From NCBI GenBank assembly GCA_947455195.1, contig CANGMI010000001.1, positions 124,001-188,000 on the forward strand: 64,000 nt of DNA. The letters run 5' to 3'. The notes under the pieces were generated by a model that made no database searches, was not told the origin of the DNA, and saw only the letters and a list, made by a program, of their open reading frames with translations. Positions 28,053 to 39,339 of the stretch are shown here, one piece after another. Numbering within the stretch: position 1 is the stretch's first letter; each line of letters begins with the position of its first letter. Position numbers and translations under genes: made by a program. The DNA is from Pseudomonadota bacterium. GTDB taxonomy: Bacteria > Pseudomonadota > Gammaproteobacteria > Burkholderiales > SG8-39.

Positions 28053-29234
28053 ATGAAACATAGCGACGAGCGGATACTCACGACTCACACCGGCAGCCTG
28101 CCACGCCCGGAGCGACTGCTCACCGTGCTGATGGACAAGGAGTCGGGCAAGGCAGCGCTGCCCGCTGACTTCGACGCCCTGGCTGCTGATGCGGTGAGTG
28201 CCATCGTCGCGCGCCAGCGCGCCTGCGGCATCGACATCATCAACGATGGGGAGCAGGCCAAGCCTGATTACTCCACCTACATCAAGGATCGCCTCAGCGG
28301 CTTCGATGGCGAGACGGTTGCCATTCCCGTCAGCCGCGATGCGCGCGACTTTCCGGCCTTCTTCGCGGCGGCCGCCGACTCGGCGATCGGGCGCACCGTG
28401 GCGCGTCCAGCCTGTACCGGCCCGATCGCCTGGCGTGACTTCGGTGCGGCTGACGAGGACATCGCGCGCTTCAAGGCGGCCATCGGCACACAAGCCACGC
28501 AGGCCGGCGGTGCCGGCACCGAGCAGTTCATGAGCGCGGTATCGCCCGGTCAGGCCGCGCGCTTTCTGGGCAATCGATACTACGACTCGCACGAAGCTTA
28601 CCTGCGTGCGCTGGGCGCCGTGTTGAAGCGCGAGTACGACGCCATCGCCGCAGCGGGCTTCATCCTGCAACTGGACTGCCCCGACCTTGCCTCGGGCTGG
28701 AACAACCAGTTTGCCGATCTGACGCTTGCCGAGTTCGGCGATATCGTGCGTCTGCACCTCGATGTCCTCGAGGAGGCCACCCGCGACGTACCTGCGAGCC
28801 AGTTGCGCCTGCATCTGTGCTGGGGCAACTACGAAGGCCCGCACAATCACGACATCCCGCTCGAGGAAATCCTGCGGCCGGTACTCGCGTCGCGGGCCAT
28901 GGCCGTGTCGTTCGAAGGGGCCAATCCGCGCCACGAGCACGAGTGGCGGGTGTTTCGCGACATCGCGCTGCCCGAGGGCAAGATCATCATTCCGGGGGTG
29001 CTCGACTCGACCTCCAACTTCATCGAGCATCCGGACCTCATCGCCGACCGCATCTGCCGCTATGCGGCGCTTGTGGGCCGCGAGAACGTGATCGCCGGGA
29101 CGGACTGCGGCTTTGCCACCTTTGCCGGCCGCCTGCAGGTGCATCCGGACATCACCTGGGCCAAGTTGGCTGCGATGGCCGAAGGTGCCCGACGCGCAAG
29201 CGACCGGCTGTGGGGCCGCTCAGGGGGCGGGTGA
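28053..29234 (+). CDS. MetE-like cobalamin-independent methyltransferase (C-terminal-type)
   Basis: The 393-residue protein is related to the catalytic C-terminal half of cobalamin-independent methionine synthase, including epoxyalkane:coenzyme M transferase-like proteins. The start ILTTHTGSLPRPERL is typical of the single-domain group. The zinc site can be seen as His and Cys in LRLHLCWGNYEGPHNHD and Cys in GTDCGFATFAG. It may transfer a methyl or thiol-linked group, and methyl acceptance from demethylated aromatics is one hypothesis. The 3' end overlaps the convergent cupin gene by 15 bases. It starts nine bases after the dienelactone hydrolase. Confidence 0.85.
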   Translation: MKHSDERILTTHTGSLPRPERLLTVLMDKESGKAALPADFDALAADAVSAIVARQRACGIDIINDGEQAKPDYSTYIKDRLSGFDGETVAIPVSRDARDFPAFFAAAADSAIGRTVARPACTGPIAWRDFGAADEDIARFKAAIGTQATQAGGAGTEQFMSAVSPGQAARFLGNRYYDSHEAYLRALGAVLKREYDAIAAAGFILQLDCPDLASGWNNQFADLTLAEFGDIVRLHLDVLEEATRDVPASQLRLHLCWGNYEGPHNHDIPLEEILRPVLASRAMAVSFEGANPRHEHEWRVFRDIALPEGKIIIPGVLDSTSNFIEHPDLIADRICRYAALVGRENVIAGTDCGFATFAGRLQVHPDITWAKLAAMAEGARRASDRLWGRSGGG

Positions 29235-29663
29235 GGCCATCGGCTTGCCCTTCTCGACGATCCAGGTGCCCAGCAGTCGGGTGGGCGTGCTGCCCTCGTT
29301 GCGCGCATCGTGCGGGACGCCCGCCGGAATGATGAACGCCTCGCCCGCTTTCACCTTGCGTGGCGGCTGACCGGCAATTTCGAGCACGAGTTCGCCCTCG
29401 AGCATCACGGTGACTTCTTCACCGGGATGGGTGTGGCGTCCTGCGGCAACACCCGGGGCCAGTTCGGCGCGCGCCTGAATCACCTGAAAACCGGGCACCG
29501 ACAGGTCACCCTGCTGGATCATCTCGCGCCGGATGCCCGAGGTCTGGGCCAGGGCACTGGCACTCACCAGCAGCCCGACCATCGACGCTGCCAGGCGCAG
29601 CGTCGATCGCGTGACACCGGGCGACTGCGCCGACCGGTTGAGTGCACTCGAAACCTGTTTCAT
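29220..29663 (-). CDS. Secreted cupin-domain protein
   Basis: The 147-residue protein has a signal peptide (LAASMVGLLVSASALAQ) followed by one small beta-barrel cupin domain. Motif 1 reads AGRHTHPGEEVTVMLEGEL, with two His and a Glu as metal ligands. Motif 2 is AFIIPAGVPHDARN. The location is periplasmic by inference and the reaction is unknown. The ATG at 29661-29663 is chosen over one six codons upstream because GAGAGG precedes it. It follows the efflux operon by 59 bases on the same strand, and its end overlaps the convergent MetE-like gene. Confidence 0.85.
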   Translation of the reverse strand: MKQVSSALNRSAQSPGVTRSTLRLAASMVGLLVSASALAQTSGIRREMIQQGDLSVPGFQVIQARAELAPGVAAGRHTHPGEEVTVMLEGELVLEIAGQPPRKVKAGEAFIIPAGVPHDARNEGSTPTRLLGTWIVEKGKPMASPAP

Positions 29664-29722
29664 GTCTTCATCCTCTCCCATGGGCGTGCGCCATCGGAGG
29701 GGCGCATCGGCTGGATCGAAGT

Positions 29723-31198
29723 CTACGACCTTGGCGGCGGGCTGGCGAGATCGGCACTCGTCCAGCCGCCCCCCAGAGCCTGGATGAGAAGGACGGTGGC
29801 GGTGAGCCTGCGCCCGAGCACGCCCAGCGCCGCAATCTCGTTGGCAAGCGCGGCAGCCTGCACCGTGACCACATTGAGATAGGCCACCGTGCCCGCCTTG
29901 TACTGGTTGAGCGTGAGTTCGACCGACTGCCGCGCAAGGCGCACGGCTTCTGCCTGCACCTTCGACTCCTCATCGAGAATGCGTAGCGCTGCGAGGTTGT
30001 CCTCCACCTGCTGCAGGGCACCCAGCACGGTCACCCGATAAGTGGCAACGCTCGCGTCCCAGGCCGCCATCGCCTGCGCCTTCTGTGCGTCGCGCAGTCC
30101 GCCATCGAAGATCGTCTCGGCGAGCGCCGGGCCGAGCGACCAGTAACGGCTGGGCAACTCGAACCAGCGGGCAAAGCTCGAACTGCGAAACCCGAGGGTA
30201 CCGGTGAGCGTGAGTGCGGGAAACCAGGCCGACTGGACCACACCCACCTGGGCATTGGCAGCAGCCATGCGTCGCTCGGCCGCGGCAATGTCGGGTCGGC
30301 GCTCGAGCAAGGCCGAGGGCAGCGCAAGGGGCACCCCCGGCGGCACGAGGTCGAGCGGTCGAACCGGCAGGGTGAGTGCCTCGGGCGCCACCCCGACCAG
30401 AATCGCGATCGCATGCTCGAGTTGCGCACGCTGCACGCCCAGGTCGATGGCACTGGCCTCGGTGCTGCGCAACTGGGTTTCGGCTTGCACGATATCGGCC
30501 CGCGCCGCGACACCCGCCTCATAGCGATTGCGGGTGAGGCGCAACGACAATCGATACGCCTCGGCCGTATCCTCGAGCAGCTTTTTCTGCGTGTCGGCCA
30601 CGCGCAGGCTGAAGTAGTTCTGCGCGAGGAGCGTACGCGCACTCAGGCGCGCCGACTCGAGGTCGGCGGCGCTCGCCTGCGCACTGGCATCGTTCGCGTC
30701 GATGGTGCTGCGAATGCGGCCCCACAGATCGGTATCCCAACTCGTGGTGAGACCCGTGGCCCAGGTCGAGAAGGGTGCCGTGCCCGGTGCCGGCGGCAAG
30801 GCGGCCGAGCGGCTGCGCGACTCGGAGAGGGTACCCGAGAGCGTCGGAAAGAGCCCGGCGCGCGATTGCGCGGCGAGCGCGAGCGCCTGCCGATATTGCG
30901 CCTCGGCCAGTCGCAGGTTCTGATTGTCGATATCGACCCGGGCGAGCAGGGCATCGAGGGCGGGGTCGGCGAAGACCCGCCACCAGTCACCCCGCGGCAA
31001 CGCATCGGCAGGCTCGGCCACCTTCCAGCCAGCGGCCTCCTTGAAGGTCGTGGCAGCCGGAGCGGCGGCACGCTCGTACCGTGGCCCCATCATGCAACCG
31101 GACAGCGCCACGGCCAGCGCCGCCACCATCATCGATCTCAGCGTGGTGCCGCGACTCATGCTCATGTGGATACTCATGCTCATGCCTGCCCTGTTCAT
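29723..31198 (-). CDS. Outer-membrane efflux channel lipoprotein, NodT/OprM type
   Basis: The 491-residue TolC-family protein has a lipoprotein signal ending LAVALSGCMMGP, with Cys as the lipid-anchored residue. Two outer-membrane factor repeats follow, each with long Ala/Leu-rich helices (for example LRLAEAQYRQALALAAQS). The final stretch includes LNQYKAGTVAYLNVVTVQ, the second-repeat hallmark. It forms the outer-membrane duct for the RND pump encoded upstream. The ATG overlaps the mdtC-like stop (ATGA) with a GGGGGA ribosome site. Confidence 0.93.
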   Translation of the reverse strand: MNRAGMSMSIHMSMSRGTTLRSMMVAALAVALSGCMMGPRYERAAAPAATTFKEAAGWKVAEPADALPRGDWWRVFADPALDALLARVDIDNQNLRLAEAQYRQALALAAQSRAGLFPTLSGTLSESRSRSAALPPAPGTAPFSTWATGLTTSWDTDLWGRIRSTIDANDASAQASAADLESARLSARTLLAQNYFSLRVADTQKKLLEDTAEAYRLSLRLTRNRYEAGVAARADIVQAETQLRSTEASAIDLGVQRAQLEHAIAILVGVAPEALTLPVRPLDLVPPGVPLALPSALLERRPDIAAAERRMAAANAQVGVVQSAWFPALTLTGTLGFRSSSFARWFELPSRYWSLGPALAETIFDGGLRDAQKAQAMAAWDASVATYRVTVLGALQQVEDNLAALRILDEESKVQAEAVRLARQSVELTLNQYKAGTVAYLNVVTVQAAALANEIAALGVLGRRLTATVLLIQALGGGWTSADLASPPPRS

Positions 31199-34100
31199 GC
31201 ATGTCCCCCGGCACGAAGCGCCGGGCGCTTCATGCGTGCGCCGATCCACAGGCGCGTTCGATCAATGAAGAGATAAACCACCGGCGTGGTGTAGAGCGTG
31301 AGAATCTGGCTGAGCGCGAGCCCACCGACCACCGCGATGCCCAGGGGCCGGCGCAATTCCGCACCGTAACCCGAGCCGATGGCCAGAGGCACCGCGCCCA
31401 GCAGCGCCGCCATGGTCGTCATCATGATGGGCCTGAAGCGCACCAGACAGGCTTCGCGGATGGCCACCTCGGGACTCAGGTTGCGCTCGCGCTCGAGCGT
31501 GAGCGCGAGGTCGACCATCATGATGGCGTTCTTCTTGACGATGCCGATGAGCAGAATGACGCCGATCAGCGCGATGATCGAGAACTCGCTGTCGGTGGCC
31601 ATCAGTGCGAGCAAGGCACCCACCCCGGCCGAAGGCAGCGTCGAGAGAATGGTGATCGGATGGGCAAAGCTCTCGTAGAGCATCCCGAGCACGATGTAGA
31701 TCGTGACGAGCGCCGCCAGCACGAGCCAGGGCTGGCTCTTGAGGGATGCCTGGAAGGCCTTGGCCGTGCCCTCGAAGCTGCCATGCACACCAACCGGCGT
31801 GCCGATGCGTGCCATCGTGGCATCCATGATGGTCACCGCGTCGGAGAGGGCGAGACCGCTGGGCAGGTTGAAGGAAATGGTGGCCGCCACGAACTGCCCC
31901 TGGTGGTACACGGCGAGCGCCGTACTGGTCATCTCGTAGCGGGCAAAGGCCGAGAGCGGCACGAGCTTGCCATTGTTCGCGTGAACGTAGATCTGTTTCA
32001 GCGCCTCGGGGCTCTGCCAGTGCTCGGGGGCGACCTCCATCACCACCCGGTACTGGTTCAGGGGCCGGTAGATGGTCGACACCTGCGCCTGGCCAAAGGC
32101 ATTGTTGAGGGTCGCATCGATGGCTGCCGCCGTCACGCCCAGTCGGGCGGCCGAATCACGATCGATGACGAGGCTTGTCTGCAAGCCCTTCACCTGCTGA
32201 TCGGAACTCACGTCGACCAGCGGGCTGTCCTGGCGCAAGGCACGCTCCAGGCGCGCCGTCCAGACCCGCAGTTCCTCCAGATCATCGGAGTGCAGCGTGA
32301 ATTCGAGACTGGCATTGGACGAGCGCCCTCCTGCCCGAATGTCCTGGACCGGATTGAGAAAGAGACTGGCCCCGGCCACATGCGCGACCTTGCCGCGCAG
32401 GCGGGCGATGACCTTGTCGATGGGGTCACGCTCCGAAAGCGGCTTCAGGGCCACGAACATGAATCCCGAATTGCGCTGCCCGCCCCCGGTGAAGCCATTG
32501 ACCGTGGCAACGGCCGGATCGGCCTGGAGAATCGACACGAAGGTGGCCAGTTTGGCGCGCATGGCCTGAAAGGAACTCGCCTGATCGGCGTTGATGAAAC
32601 CCACCATGCGACCGGTGTCCTGCTGTGGCACGAAGCCCTTGGGTATGTTCACGTAGAGATACCCGTTCAACCCGATGGTGGCGATGAGGACGAGCGCGGT
32701 CAGGAACGGATAGCGAAGCGCAGCCCCGAGACTCACCCGGTAACCGGCCAGCAGCGCCGCAAAGCCGCGCTCGGTCCATCGGTAGAGGCGGCCATGAGTG
32801 TCGTCGCTCGAGCGGCGCAGGAGGGCAGCGCACATCATCGGGGTGGTCGTGAGCGAGATCACGAGGGAAATGAGAATGGCCACCGAGAGCGTCACGGCAA
32901 ACTCGCGAAAGAGCCGACCGATGATCCCGCCCATCAGCAGGATGGGAATGAAGACCGCCACCAGCGACAGGCTCATCGAGAGGACGGTGAAGCCCACCTC
33001 GCGCGCACCGAGCAGCGCAGCCTCGCGTGGATTCATGCCCTGCTCGACATGGCGCATGACGTTTTCAACCACCACGATGGCGTCATCGACCACGAAGCCG
33101 GTGGCAATGGTGAGTGCCATGAGCGAGATGGTGTTGAGGCTGTAACCGAGGAGGTACATCGCGGCAAAGGTTGCCACGAGCGACACTGGCACGGCCACCG
33201 CCGGTATGAGTGTCGCGCGCAGGTTGCGCAGGAACAGAAAGACCACGAACACCACGAGCACGATCGACACGATGAGCGAGCGCTCGACCTCGTTCAGCGA
33301 GGCTTCGATCGTGCTGGTCCGTTCCATCACGACATCGAGGCTGATGGCAGCCGGAATCGACGCGCGCAACTGCGGCAGCAGTTCGTTCACGCGTCGGGTC
33401 GTCTCGATGATGTTGGCACCGGGCTGCCGGTTGAGGACCAGAATCACCGCTGGCACGCCGTTCGAGAGGCCATCGTTACGCAGATCCTGCACCGAGTCGA
33501 CGACCCGTGCGACATCGCCGATGCGCACCGGTGCCCCGTTTCGCCAGGCAACGATCACCGGCAGGTATTCGCTTGCCCTCGATGCCTGATCGTTGGCCGC
33601 AATCTGCCACTGCCGGTCATCGGCCTCCACCGTGCCCTTGGGCCGATTGGCGTTGGTGGTATTGATGGCCAGACGCACATCGTCAAAACCCACCCCGTAG
33701 CGGGTCATGGTGAGCGGATCGAGTTCGACCCGCACCGAGGGTAATGACGAGCCTCCCACGCTCACCTGACCGATGCCCTGGACCTGCGACAGCTTCTGGG
33801 CAAGGATAGTGGAAGCGGCGTCATACATCTGACCGCGGTTCATCGTGCTCGAGGTGAGCGCGATGAGCATGATGGGTGCATCGGCAGGATTCACCTTGCG
33901 CCAGGTGGGGTTGTTGGGAAGCCCCGTAGGCAGCATGGCGCGCGCCGCGTTGATCGCGCCCTGCACGTCACGCGCTGCGCCGTCGATGTCGCGACTGAGG
34001 TCGAACTGCAGTGTGATGCGCGAATTGCCCAGCGTACTGGTCGAGGTGAGTTCGGTTACCCCGGCAATCACCCCGAGGGTGCGCTCGAGAGGCGTTGCCA

Positions 34101-34287
34101 CCGTGGCTGCCATCGTCTCGGGGCTTGCGCCAGGCAGCGAGACATTCACCGAGATGGTCGGGAAGTCGACCTGCGGCAAGGGCGCAACCGGCAGCCGAAA
34201 AAATGCAAGCACCCCGGCCAGCGCCAGGGCCACGGTGAGGAGCGTGGTGGCTACCGGGCGCCGGATGAAGGGAGAAGAAAGGCTCAC
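31195..34287 (-). CDS. mdtC: RND efflux pump permease, MdtC-like
   Basis: This is a 1030-residue inner-membrane proton/drug antiporter with twelve predicted helices and two large periplasmic loops. It starts [20 protein letters not shown]. The proton-relay region [18 protein letters not shown] in TM4 shows the paired aspartates. It would act with the neighbouring permease as an MdtB/MdtC-type heteromultimer. The start is GTG (34285-34287), overlapping the stop of the preceding permease (GTGA). The frame is open for 71 further codons upstream, but these lie inside the other permease gene. Confidence 0.93.
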   Translation of the reverse strand: MSLSSPFIRRPVATTLLTVALALAGVLAFFRLPVAPLPQVDFPTISVNVSLPGASPETMAATVATPLERTLGVIAGVTELTSTSTLGNSRITLQFDLSRDIDGAARDVQGAINAARAMLPTGLPNNPTWRKVNPADAPIMLIALTSSTMNRGQMYDAASTILAQKLSQVQGIGQVSVGGSSLPSVRVELDPLTMTRYGVGFDDVRLAINTTNANRPKGTVEADDRQWQIAANDQASRASEYLPVIVAWRNGAPVRIGDVARVVDSVQDLRNDGLSNGVPAVILVLNRQPGANIIETTRRVNELLPQLRASIPAAISLDVVMERTSTIEASLNEVERSLIVSIVLVVFVVFLFLRNLRATLIPAVAVPVSLVATFAAMYLLGYSLNTISLMALTIATGFVVDDAIVVVENVMRHVEQGMNPREAALLGAREVGFTVLSMSLSLVAVFIPILLMGGIIGRLFREFAVTLSVAILISLVISLTTTPMMCAALLRRSSDDTHGRLYRWTERGFAALLAGYRVSLGAALRYPFLTALVLIATIGLNGYLYVNIPKGFVPQQDTGRMVGFINADQASSFQAMRAKLATFVSILQADPAVATVNGFTGGGQRNSGFMFVALKPLSERDPIDKVIARLRGKVAHVAGASLFLNPVQDIRAGGRSSNASLEFTLHSDDLEELRVWTARLERALRQDSPLVDVSSDQQVKGLQTSLVIDRDSAARLGVTAAAIDATLNNAFGQAQVSTIYRPLNQYRVVMEVAPEHWQSPEALKQIYVHANNGKLVPLSAFARYEMTSTALAVYHQGQFVAATISFNLPSGLALSDAVTIMDATMARIGTPVGVHGSFEGTAKAFQASLKSQPWLVLAALVTIYIVLGMLYESFAHPITILSTLPSAGVGALLALMATDSEFSIIALIGVILLIGIVKKNAIMMVDLALTLERERNLSPEVAIREACLVRFRPIMMTTMAALLGAVPLAIGSGYGAELRRPLGIAVVGGLALSQILTLYTTPVVYLFIDRTRLWIGARMKRPALRAGGHA

Positions 34288-37200
34288 GAGGGTGTCGACT
34301 CGCCGGGTGCGACGCCAGACGCCCTGGCGCGGAAGCGCCCTGCCAGACGATCGAATGCCAGATAGACGACTGGCGTCGTGAACAGGGTGAGCAACTGACT
34401 GAAGATCAGTCCGCCCACCATCGTGACACCCAGGGGATGACGCAACTCGGACCCCACGCCAGTGCCCAGCATGAGCGGCAACGCACCCAGAAGCGCGCAC
34501 ATCGTGGTCATCAGGATCGGCCTGAAACGCAGGAGGCAGGCCTCGTGGATTGCCTCACGGGGCGATTTGCCCTGGTTGCGTTCGGCATCGATCGCGAAGT
34601 CGATCATCATGATCGCGTTCTTCTTCACGATGCCGATGAGCAGAATGATGCCGATGATGCCGATGACCCCCAGATCGGAGCCCGCCAGCATGAGTGCAAG
34701 CAGCGCGCCCACGCCGGCCGAGGGCAAGGTCGAGAGGATGGTGACCGGGTGGATGTAGCTCTCGTAGAGCACCCCCAGCACGATGTACATCGTGACGATG
34801 GCAGCCAGAATCAGCCACAACTGGCTGGCGAGCGATGCGCGAAACGCAAGCGCTGCCCCCTGGAAGGTGATGCGCATGCTGGGCGGCAGGCCCAGCGAGC
34901 GCTGAACCGATTCGATGGCTGCGACCGCTTCACCCAGTGCGGCACCGGAGGCCAGATTGAAGGAGATGGTGGCGGCCGGAAACTGTCCCTGATGGTTCAC
35001 CACGAGCGGCACACGCCGCTCGACCACGGTGGCGATCGAACCGATGGGAACCTGCGTCACGGGGGTCTGCGAGGCGGTAGGCACGGTGAGACTGCCGGCA
35101 TTGGCCCCCAGTGGCGCTGCCAGTTGCGCACCGGTGGCCGCGCCCACGTAGAGCGCAGCGAGCGCCTCGGGTCCACGCCTGAATTCGGGTTTGACCTCGA
35201 GCACCACCCGATACTGGCTCGACTGGCTGTAGATCGTCGAGACCAGCCGTTGACCGAAGGCATCGTAGAGCGTGTTGGCGATCTGGGCCGGGGTAATGCC
35301 CAGGCGCCCGGCACTGTCGCGATCGATCTGCACATAGGCCTGCAAGCCCTGATCCGAGAGATCGCTCGCCACATCGGTGACCTGTGGCAGAGCAGCAATC
35401 TGCTCGACCATCTGCGGTACGAGACGCCGCAATTGATCAAAGTCGGCATCTTCAACCGTGAACTGATACTGGGTGCGGCTCACCCGATCTTCGATGGTGA
35501 GATCCTGAACCGGTTGCAGATAGAGCCGGATGCCCTCAAGGTCGGCGAGCCGGGCACGCAGTCGGTCAATGACCACGGCACCGGCGTCACGTTCGCCGTG
35601 CGGCTTCAGATTGATGAGAAGACGCCCACTGTTCAACGTGGTGTTGGTGCCATCGACGCCGATGAAGGATGAAAGGCTGGCGACCGCCGGATCGGCCAGC
35701 ACGACGCCTGCCACCTGCTGCTGGCGTTCCGCCATGGCGCTGAACGATATCGACTGTGGCGCCTCGGTGATGCCGAGGAGCGCCCCGGTATCCTGCACCG
35801 GGAAGAAGCCCTTGGGCACCAGCACATAGAGAACAACGGTCAGCGCGAGGGTGGCGAGGGCAACCCCGAGCGTCAGCCACTGGTGATCGAACACGCGACG
35901 GAGCACCGCATCGTAAGCCCCGATGAGGCGATCGAAGGCTCGACCGCTCGAACGGTAGAAACGCCCCTGCTGGTCAGCCGGAACATGGCGCAACAGACGC
36001 GCGCACAGCATGGGCGTCAAGGTCAGCGATACGAGCGCCGAGATGAGGATCGAAACTGCCAGGGTGATGGCGAATTCGCGAAAGAGCCTTCCCACCACGT
36101 CGCCCATGAAGAGGAGCGGGATGAGAACGGCGATGAGGGAAAAGGTGAGCGAGATGATGGTGAAGCCGATCTGCGCCGAGCCCTTGAGCGCCGCTGCCAG
36201 GGGCCGTTCGCCCGCCTCGATGTAACGACTGATGTTCTCGATCATGACGATGGCGTCATCCACCACGAAGCCAGTGGCGATGGTGAGTGCCATCAGGGTG
36301 AGGTTGTTGATGCTGAAGCCCGCGAGATACATGACCCCGAAGGTACCCACCAGCGAGAGCGGCACCGCCACGGCCGGGATGAGGGTGGCCGGCACGTTGC
36401 GCAGGAACAGGAATATCACCAGCACAACCAGCACGACGGCCGTGACCAGTTCCACCTCGACATCGTGCACCGAGGCCCGGATGGTGGTCGTGCGGTCGGT
36501 GAGCACCTGGACATCGACGCCCACCGGCAGCGTTGCCCGAAGCGACGGCAACAATTCATGAATGCGATCGACGACGTCGATCACATTGGCGCCGGGCTGA
36601 CGCTGCACGTTCATGATGACCGCGCTCGAGGTGTTCATCCAGGCGGCGAGACGAATGTTCTCGGCGCCCTCGATGACATCGGCCAGATCGGCCAGACGAA
36701 CTGGCGCACCGTTGCGCCAGGCCACCACGATGGCGCGGTAGTCGGCTGCCGAGCGCAGTTGATCGTTGGCATCGATCGTGGATGCCCGCTCGGGACCATC
36801 GAAGCTGCCCTTGGCCTGGTTGACGTTGGCGGTGGCGATGGCCGTTCGCAGGTCTTCGAGCGCGAGTCCGTTGGCCGCCAGCGCCCGCGGGTTGACCTGC
36901 ACCCGCACGGCAGGCCGCTGACCACCGCTCAGGGTAACCAGACCGACACCGGGCAGCTGCGCCAGTTTCTGGGCGATTCGGGTATCGGCGTAGTTCTGCA
37001 CCTGGGTCAGCGGCATCGTGCTCGAGGTAATTGCGAGCGTCACGATCGGCGCATCAGCCGGGTTCACCTTGCTGTAGGTGGGGGGAGCTGGCAGATCGGT
37101 GGGCAGGAGATTTGCCCCTGCATTGATGGCGGCCTGCACCTGCTGCTCGGCAATGTCGAGCGAGAGTTCGAGCTTGAACTGCAGGGTGATGACCGATGCG

Positions 37201-37460
37201 CCACCCGAGCTCGTGGACGACATCTGGCGCAGTCCGGGCATCTGCCCGAACTGGCGCTCGAGCGGCGCGGTCACCGAGGAGGTCATCACCTCGGGACTGG
37301 CGCCCGGGTAGAAGGTACTGACCTGCATGGTGGGGTAATCGACCTCGGGCAAGGCCGACAGCGGCAAGAGGCGCCAGGCAATCAATCCCGAGAGGAGGAT
37401 GGCCAGCATGAAGAGCGTCGTTGCAACCGGACGCTCGATGAAGATCTTCGACGGGTTCAT
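34284..37460 (-). CDS. mdtB: RND efflux pump permease, MdtB-like
   Basis: The 1058-residue RND transporter begins [20 protein letters not shown] and has twelve membrane helices, with [18 protein letters not shown] in TM4 carrying the proton-relay Asp pair. Two periplasmic porter domains follow TM1 and TM7. The second porter contains an inserted low-complexity stretch near [20 protein letters not shown]. It is coupled to the upstream adaptor gene by an ATGA overlap. Together with MdtA, MdtC and the channel it exports amphipathic compounds; bile salts and aromatic compounds are typical family substrates. Confidence 0.93.
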   Translation of the reverse strand: MNPSKIFIERPVATTLFMLAILLSGLIAWRLLPLSALPEVDYPTMQVSTFYPGASPEVMTSSVTAPLERQFGQMPGLRQMSSTSSGGASVITLQFKLELSLDIAEQQVQAAINAGANLLPTDLPAPPTYSKVNPADAPIVTLAITSSTMPLTQVQNYADTRIAQKLAQLPGVGLVTLSGGQRPAVRVQVNPRALAANGLALEDLRTAIATANVNQAKGSFDGPERASTIDANDQLRSAADYRAIVVAWRNGAPVRLADLADVIEGAENIRLAAWMNTSSAVIMNVQRQPGANVIDVVDRIHELLPSLRATLPVGVDVQVLTDRTTTIRASVHDVEVELVTAVVLVVLVIFLFLRNVPATLIPAVAVPLSLVGTFGVMYLAGFSINNLTLMALTIATGFVVDDAIVMIENISRYIEAGERPLAAALKGSAQIGFTIISLTFSLIAVLIPLLFMGDVVGRLFREFAITLAVSILISALVSLTLTPMLCARLLRHVPADQQGRFYRSSGRAFDRLIGAYDAVLRRVFDHQWLTLGVALATLALTVVLYVLVPKGFFPVQDTGALLGITEAPQSISFSAMAERQQQVAGVVLADPAVASLSSFIGVDGTNTTLNSGRLLINLKPHGERDAGAVVIDRLRARLADLEGIRLYLQPVQDLTIEDRVSRTQYQFTVEDADFDQLRRLVPQMVEQIAALPQVTDVASDLSDQGLQAYVQIDRDSAGRLGITPAQIANTLYDAFGQRLVSTIYSQSSQYRVVLEVKPEFRRGPEALAALYVGAATGAQLAAPLGANAGSLTVPTASQTPVTQVPIGSIATVVERRVPLVVNHQGQFPAATISFNLASGAALGEAVAAIESVQRSLGLPPSMRITFQGAALAFRASLASQLWLILAAIVTMYIVLGVLYESYIHPVTILSTLPSAGVGALLALMLAGSDLGVIGIIGIILLIGIVKKNAIMMIDFAIDAERNQGKSPREAIHEACLLRFRPILMTTMCALLGALPLMLGTGVGSELRHPLGVTMVGGLIFSQLLTLFTTPVVYLAFDRLAGRFRARASGVAPGESTPS

Positions 37461-39037
37461 TGCGGCGCGCGCTGGGGCCTGCGTTCGCTGCCGCCCTTGT
37501 CACCGCGGTCAGGCCTCTCGCCGCCTTCGCCGCGAGGCGGCTTGCCACCTTGATCGGCCTTGCCACCTTGATCGGCCTTTTCAGTTCTGGCGCCGGCCTC
37601 GGGCTTGCCACCGCGGCCGCCGCGCCCCTGCCGGCCGGCTTCGATGATCTCGATTTTCGCCCCTTCGCGCAGTCGATCCATGCCATCGACCACCACACGC
37701 TCACCAGCCACCAGGCCCGATGTCACCTCGACACGGCCCGCCTCATTGGCGCCCGTGGTGATCACTCGCACGGCAACCGTATTGTCGTCCTTGGCAACGT
37801 AGACGAAGAGCCCCTGTACACCACGCTGCACCGCCGCAGCCGGTGCAATGACTACACCACGAAGGGTATCGACCAGCATGCGCACATTGACGAACTGATT
37901 GGGAAAGAGCTCGGCGTCGCGATTGTCGAACTGCGCCTTCAGCCGCAAGGTTCCGGTCGTCACATCGATCTGGTTATCGATGGACGCGAGGAAGCCGCGT
38001 GCGAGGAGACGCTTCTGTTCGCGGTCCCAGGCCTGCGCCGGCAGGCGCCCGGCAGCCGCCTGGCGACGCATCACGCCAGACAGACTGTCCTGGGGAATCG
38101 TGTAGATCACCGCCACCGGCTGGGTCTGGGTAATGACCGCAAGGCCATTGGCATCGCTCGCATGAACGATGTTGCCCTGGTCAACCTGGCGCAGACCGAT
38201 CCGCCCGCTGATCGGCGCGGTGATGCGGGCGTAGGTGAGTTGCAGGCGCACGTTGTCGAGTTGACCGGCATCCATGCGTACCGTGCCCTCGAGCTGGCGC
38301 ACGAGCGATGCCTGGGTATCCACCTGCTGCCTGGCGATCGAATCCTGGGCAAAGAGCGTGCGATAGCGCTCGAGGTCGATTCGGGCATTGGCGAGCAACG
38401 CCTCGTCGCGCGCCATCTGGCCTTCCATCTGGGTCTGTTGCACGAGGAAGGGGCGTGGATCGATCTCGGCGAGGAGTTCGCCCTCGCGCACCATCTGACC
38501 TTCGCGAAAGAGCACCTTCACCAGTTCGCCATCGACCCGCGCACGAACGGTGACCGTGCGCAATGGCGTCACCGTCCCGAGCGCATTGATGTAAACCTCG
38601 AGATCGCCGGTGGCGATCGTGGCAACCGAAACCGGCGTCACCCGGTTGGCCGGGTCGCCGAAGCGACCTCCGCCTTTTCCGGCACCCCTGCCACCGCCCT
38701 TTTCGCCGCCCTTTTCGCCGCCCTTTTCGCCGCCCTTTTCAGCCCCCGCACCAGCGGCCTGCTCGGCGCCAACGGGGCCCGTCTTGTCACGGTTCGCATA
38801 CCACTGCCATGTGGCACCACCGGCCATCACGACAACAACGATGCCGAGCAGCCAGCGCCAGAGAACCGCGCCACGCTCGCGAAGCCCGGCCTTGCTCGAC
38901 ACGGTCGTTCGGCCCCGGGCACTGACAGCCCACGAGGCGCCCGCCACCGACGCATCAGCGCCGGCGAGGCCATGGGATTGAGCCGGTGGGACATCCCGCC
39001 TGGCGATTTGATCAGCGGCATCGGTCATCATGGGCAT
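37457..39037 (-). CDS. mdtA: RND periplasmic adaptor, MdtA-like, with Gly/Lys/Arg-rich insertions
   Basis: The roughly 526-residue membrane-fusion protein has a single membrane anchor ([17 protein letters not shown]), a lipoyl/hairpin domain ([19 protein letters not shown], then [20 protein letters not shown]) and beta-barrel domains. It links the RND permeases to the channel. Two oddities are visible. After the anchor there is a tandem EKGG repeat leading into [10 protein letters not shown]. The C-terminus is a Gly, Lys, Arg and Pro-rich tail of about 55 residues. The chosen ATG is at 39035-39037 with no strong ribosome site. The frame is open further upstream but without similarity. Confidence 0.9.
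   Translation of the reverse strand: MPMMTDAADQIARRDVPPAQSHGLAGADASVAGASWAVSARGRTTVSSKAGLRERGAVLWRWLLGIVVVVMAGGATWQWYANRDKTGPVGAEQAAGAGAEKGGEKGGEKGGEKGGGRGAGKGGGRFGDPANRVTPVSVATIATGDLEVYINALGTVTPLRTVTVRARVDGELVKVLFREGQMVREGELLAEIDPRPFLVQQTQMEGQMARDEALLANARIDLERYRTLFAQDSIARQQVDTQASLVRQLEGTVRMDAGQLDNVRLQLTYARITAPISGRIGLRQVDQGNIVHASDANGLAVITQTQPVAVIYTIPQDSLSGVMRRQAAAGRLPAQAWDREQKRLLARGFLASIDNQIDVTTGTLRLKAQFDNRDAELFPNQFVNVRMLVDTLRGVVIAPAAAVQRGVQGLFVYVAKDDNTVAVRVITTGANEAGRVEVTSGLVAGERVVVDGMDRLREGAKIEIIEAGRQGRGGRGGKPEAGARTEKADQGGKADQGGKPPRGEGGERPDRGDKGGSERRPQRAPQ
38693..38740. repeat. Four tandem 12-base repeats inside mdtA
   Basis: The unit CGCCGCCCTTTT (plus strand) occurs four times in succession and encodes repeated EKGG on the minus strand. 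Multiples of three preserve the frame, so copy-number change by slippage would lengthen or shorten the linker after the membrane anchor without breaking the gene. Confidence 0.75.
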
Positions 39038-39339
39038 GGATACTCGAAACAGGAGGCAGGAAGACACGGCATGCCATTCTGACAGCACAGGGTCCGACTG
39101 TCCCTCGCGAGTACGGCAGCACAACACTGCACACTCGACCGGTCGGCCGGCAGCGGCACGCCAGCGCGTCTCTCGCGCGCGCTCGCATCGAATCCGGCGG
39201 AGCACCTGATGCGCTCTGCCCCGTCGCTGCAACGTCCGGTAACAGGCTGCGTAAACCATTCTGGCCGCGAGGCGTTGCTCGGGATGTCTGCCAGGGCGAT
39301 CATCAACCCCGTACGCCACCGATTGATGGAGTCACGATC

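Noticed and set aside
31081-33744. 887-codon plus-strand open frame opposite the mdtC-like gene
   Set aside because: The product is a His/Arg/Asp/Glu-rich shadow of an RND transporter, which has clear homology on the other strand.
38693-38740. CRISPR-like short direct repeats
   Set aside because: The repeats are 12 bases, contiguous and in frame within mdtA. There are no spacers.
39038-39339. 302-base gap between the mdtA and Tyr/Pro-rich genes
   Set aside because: It should contain divergent promoters, but I could not find convincing -35/-10 pairs or a small gene.
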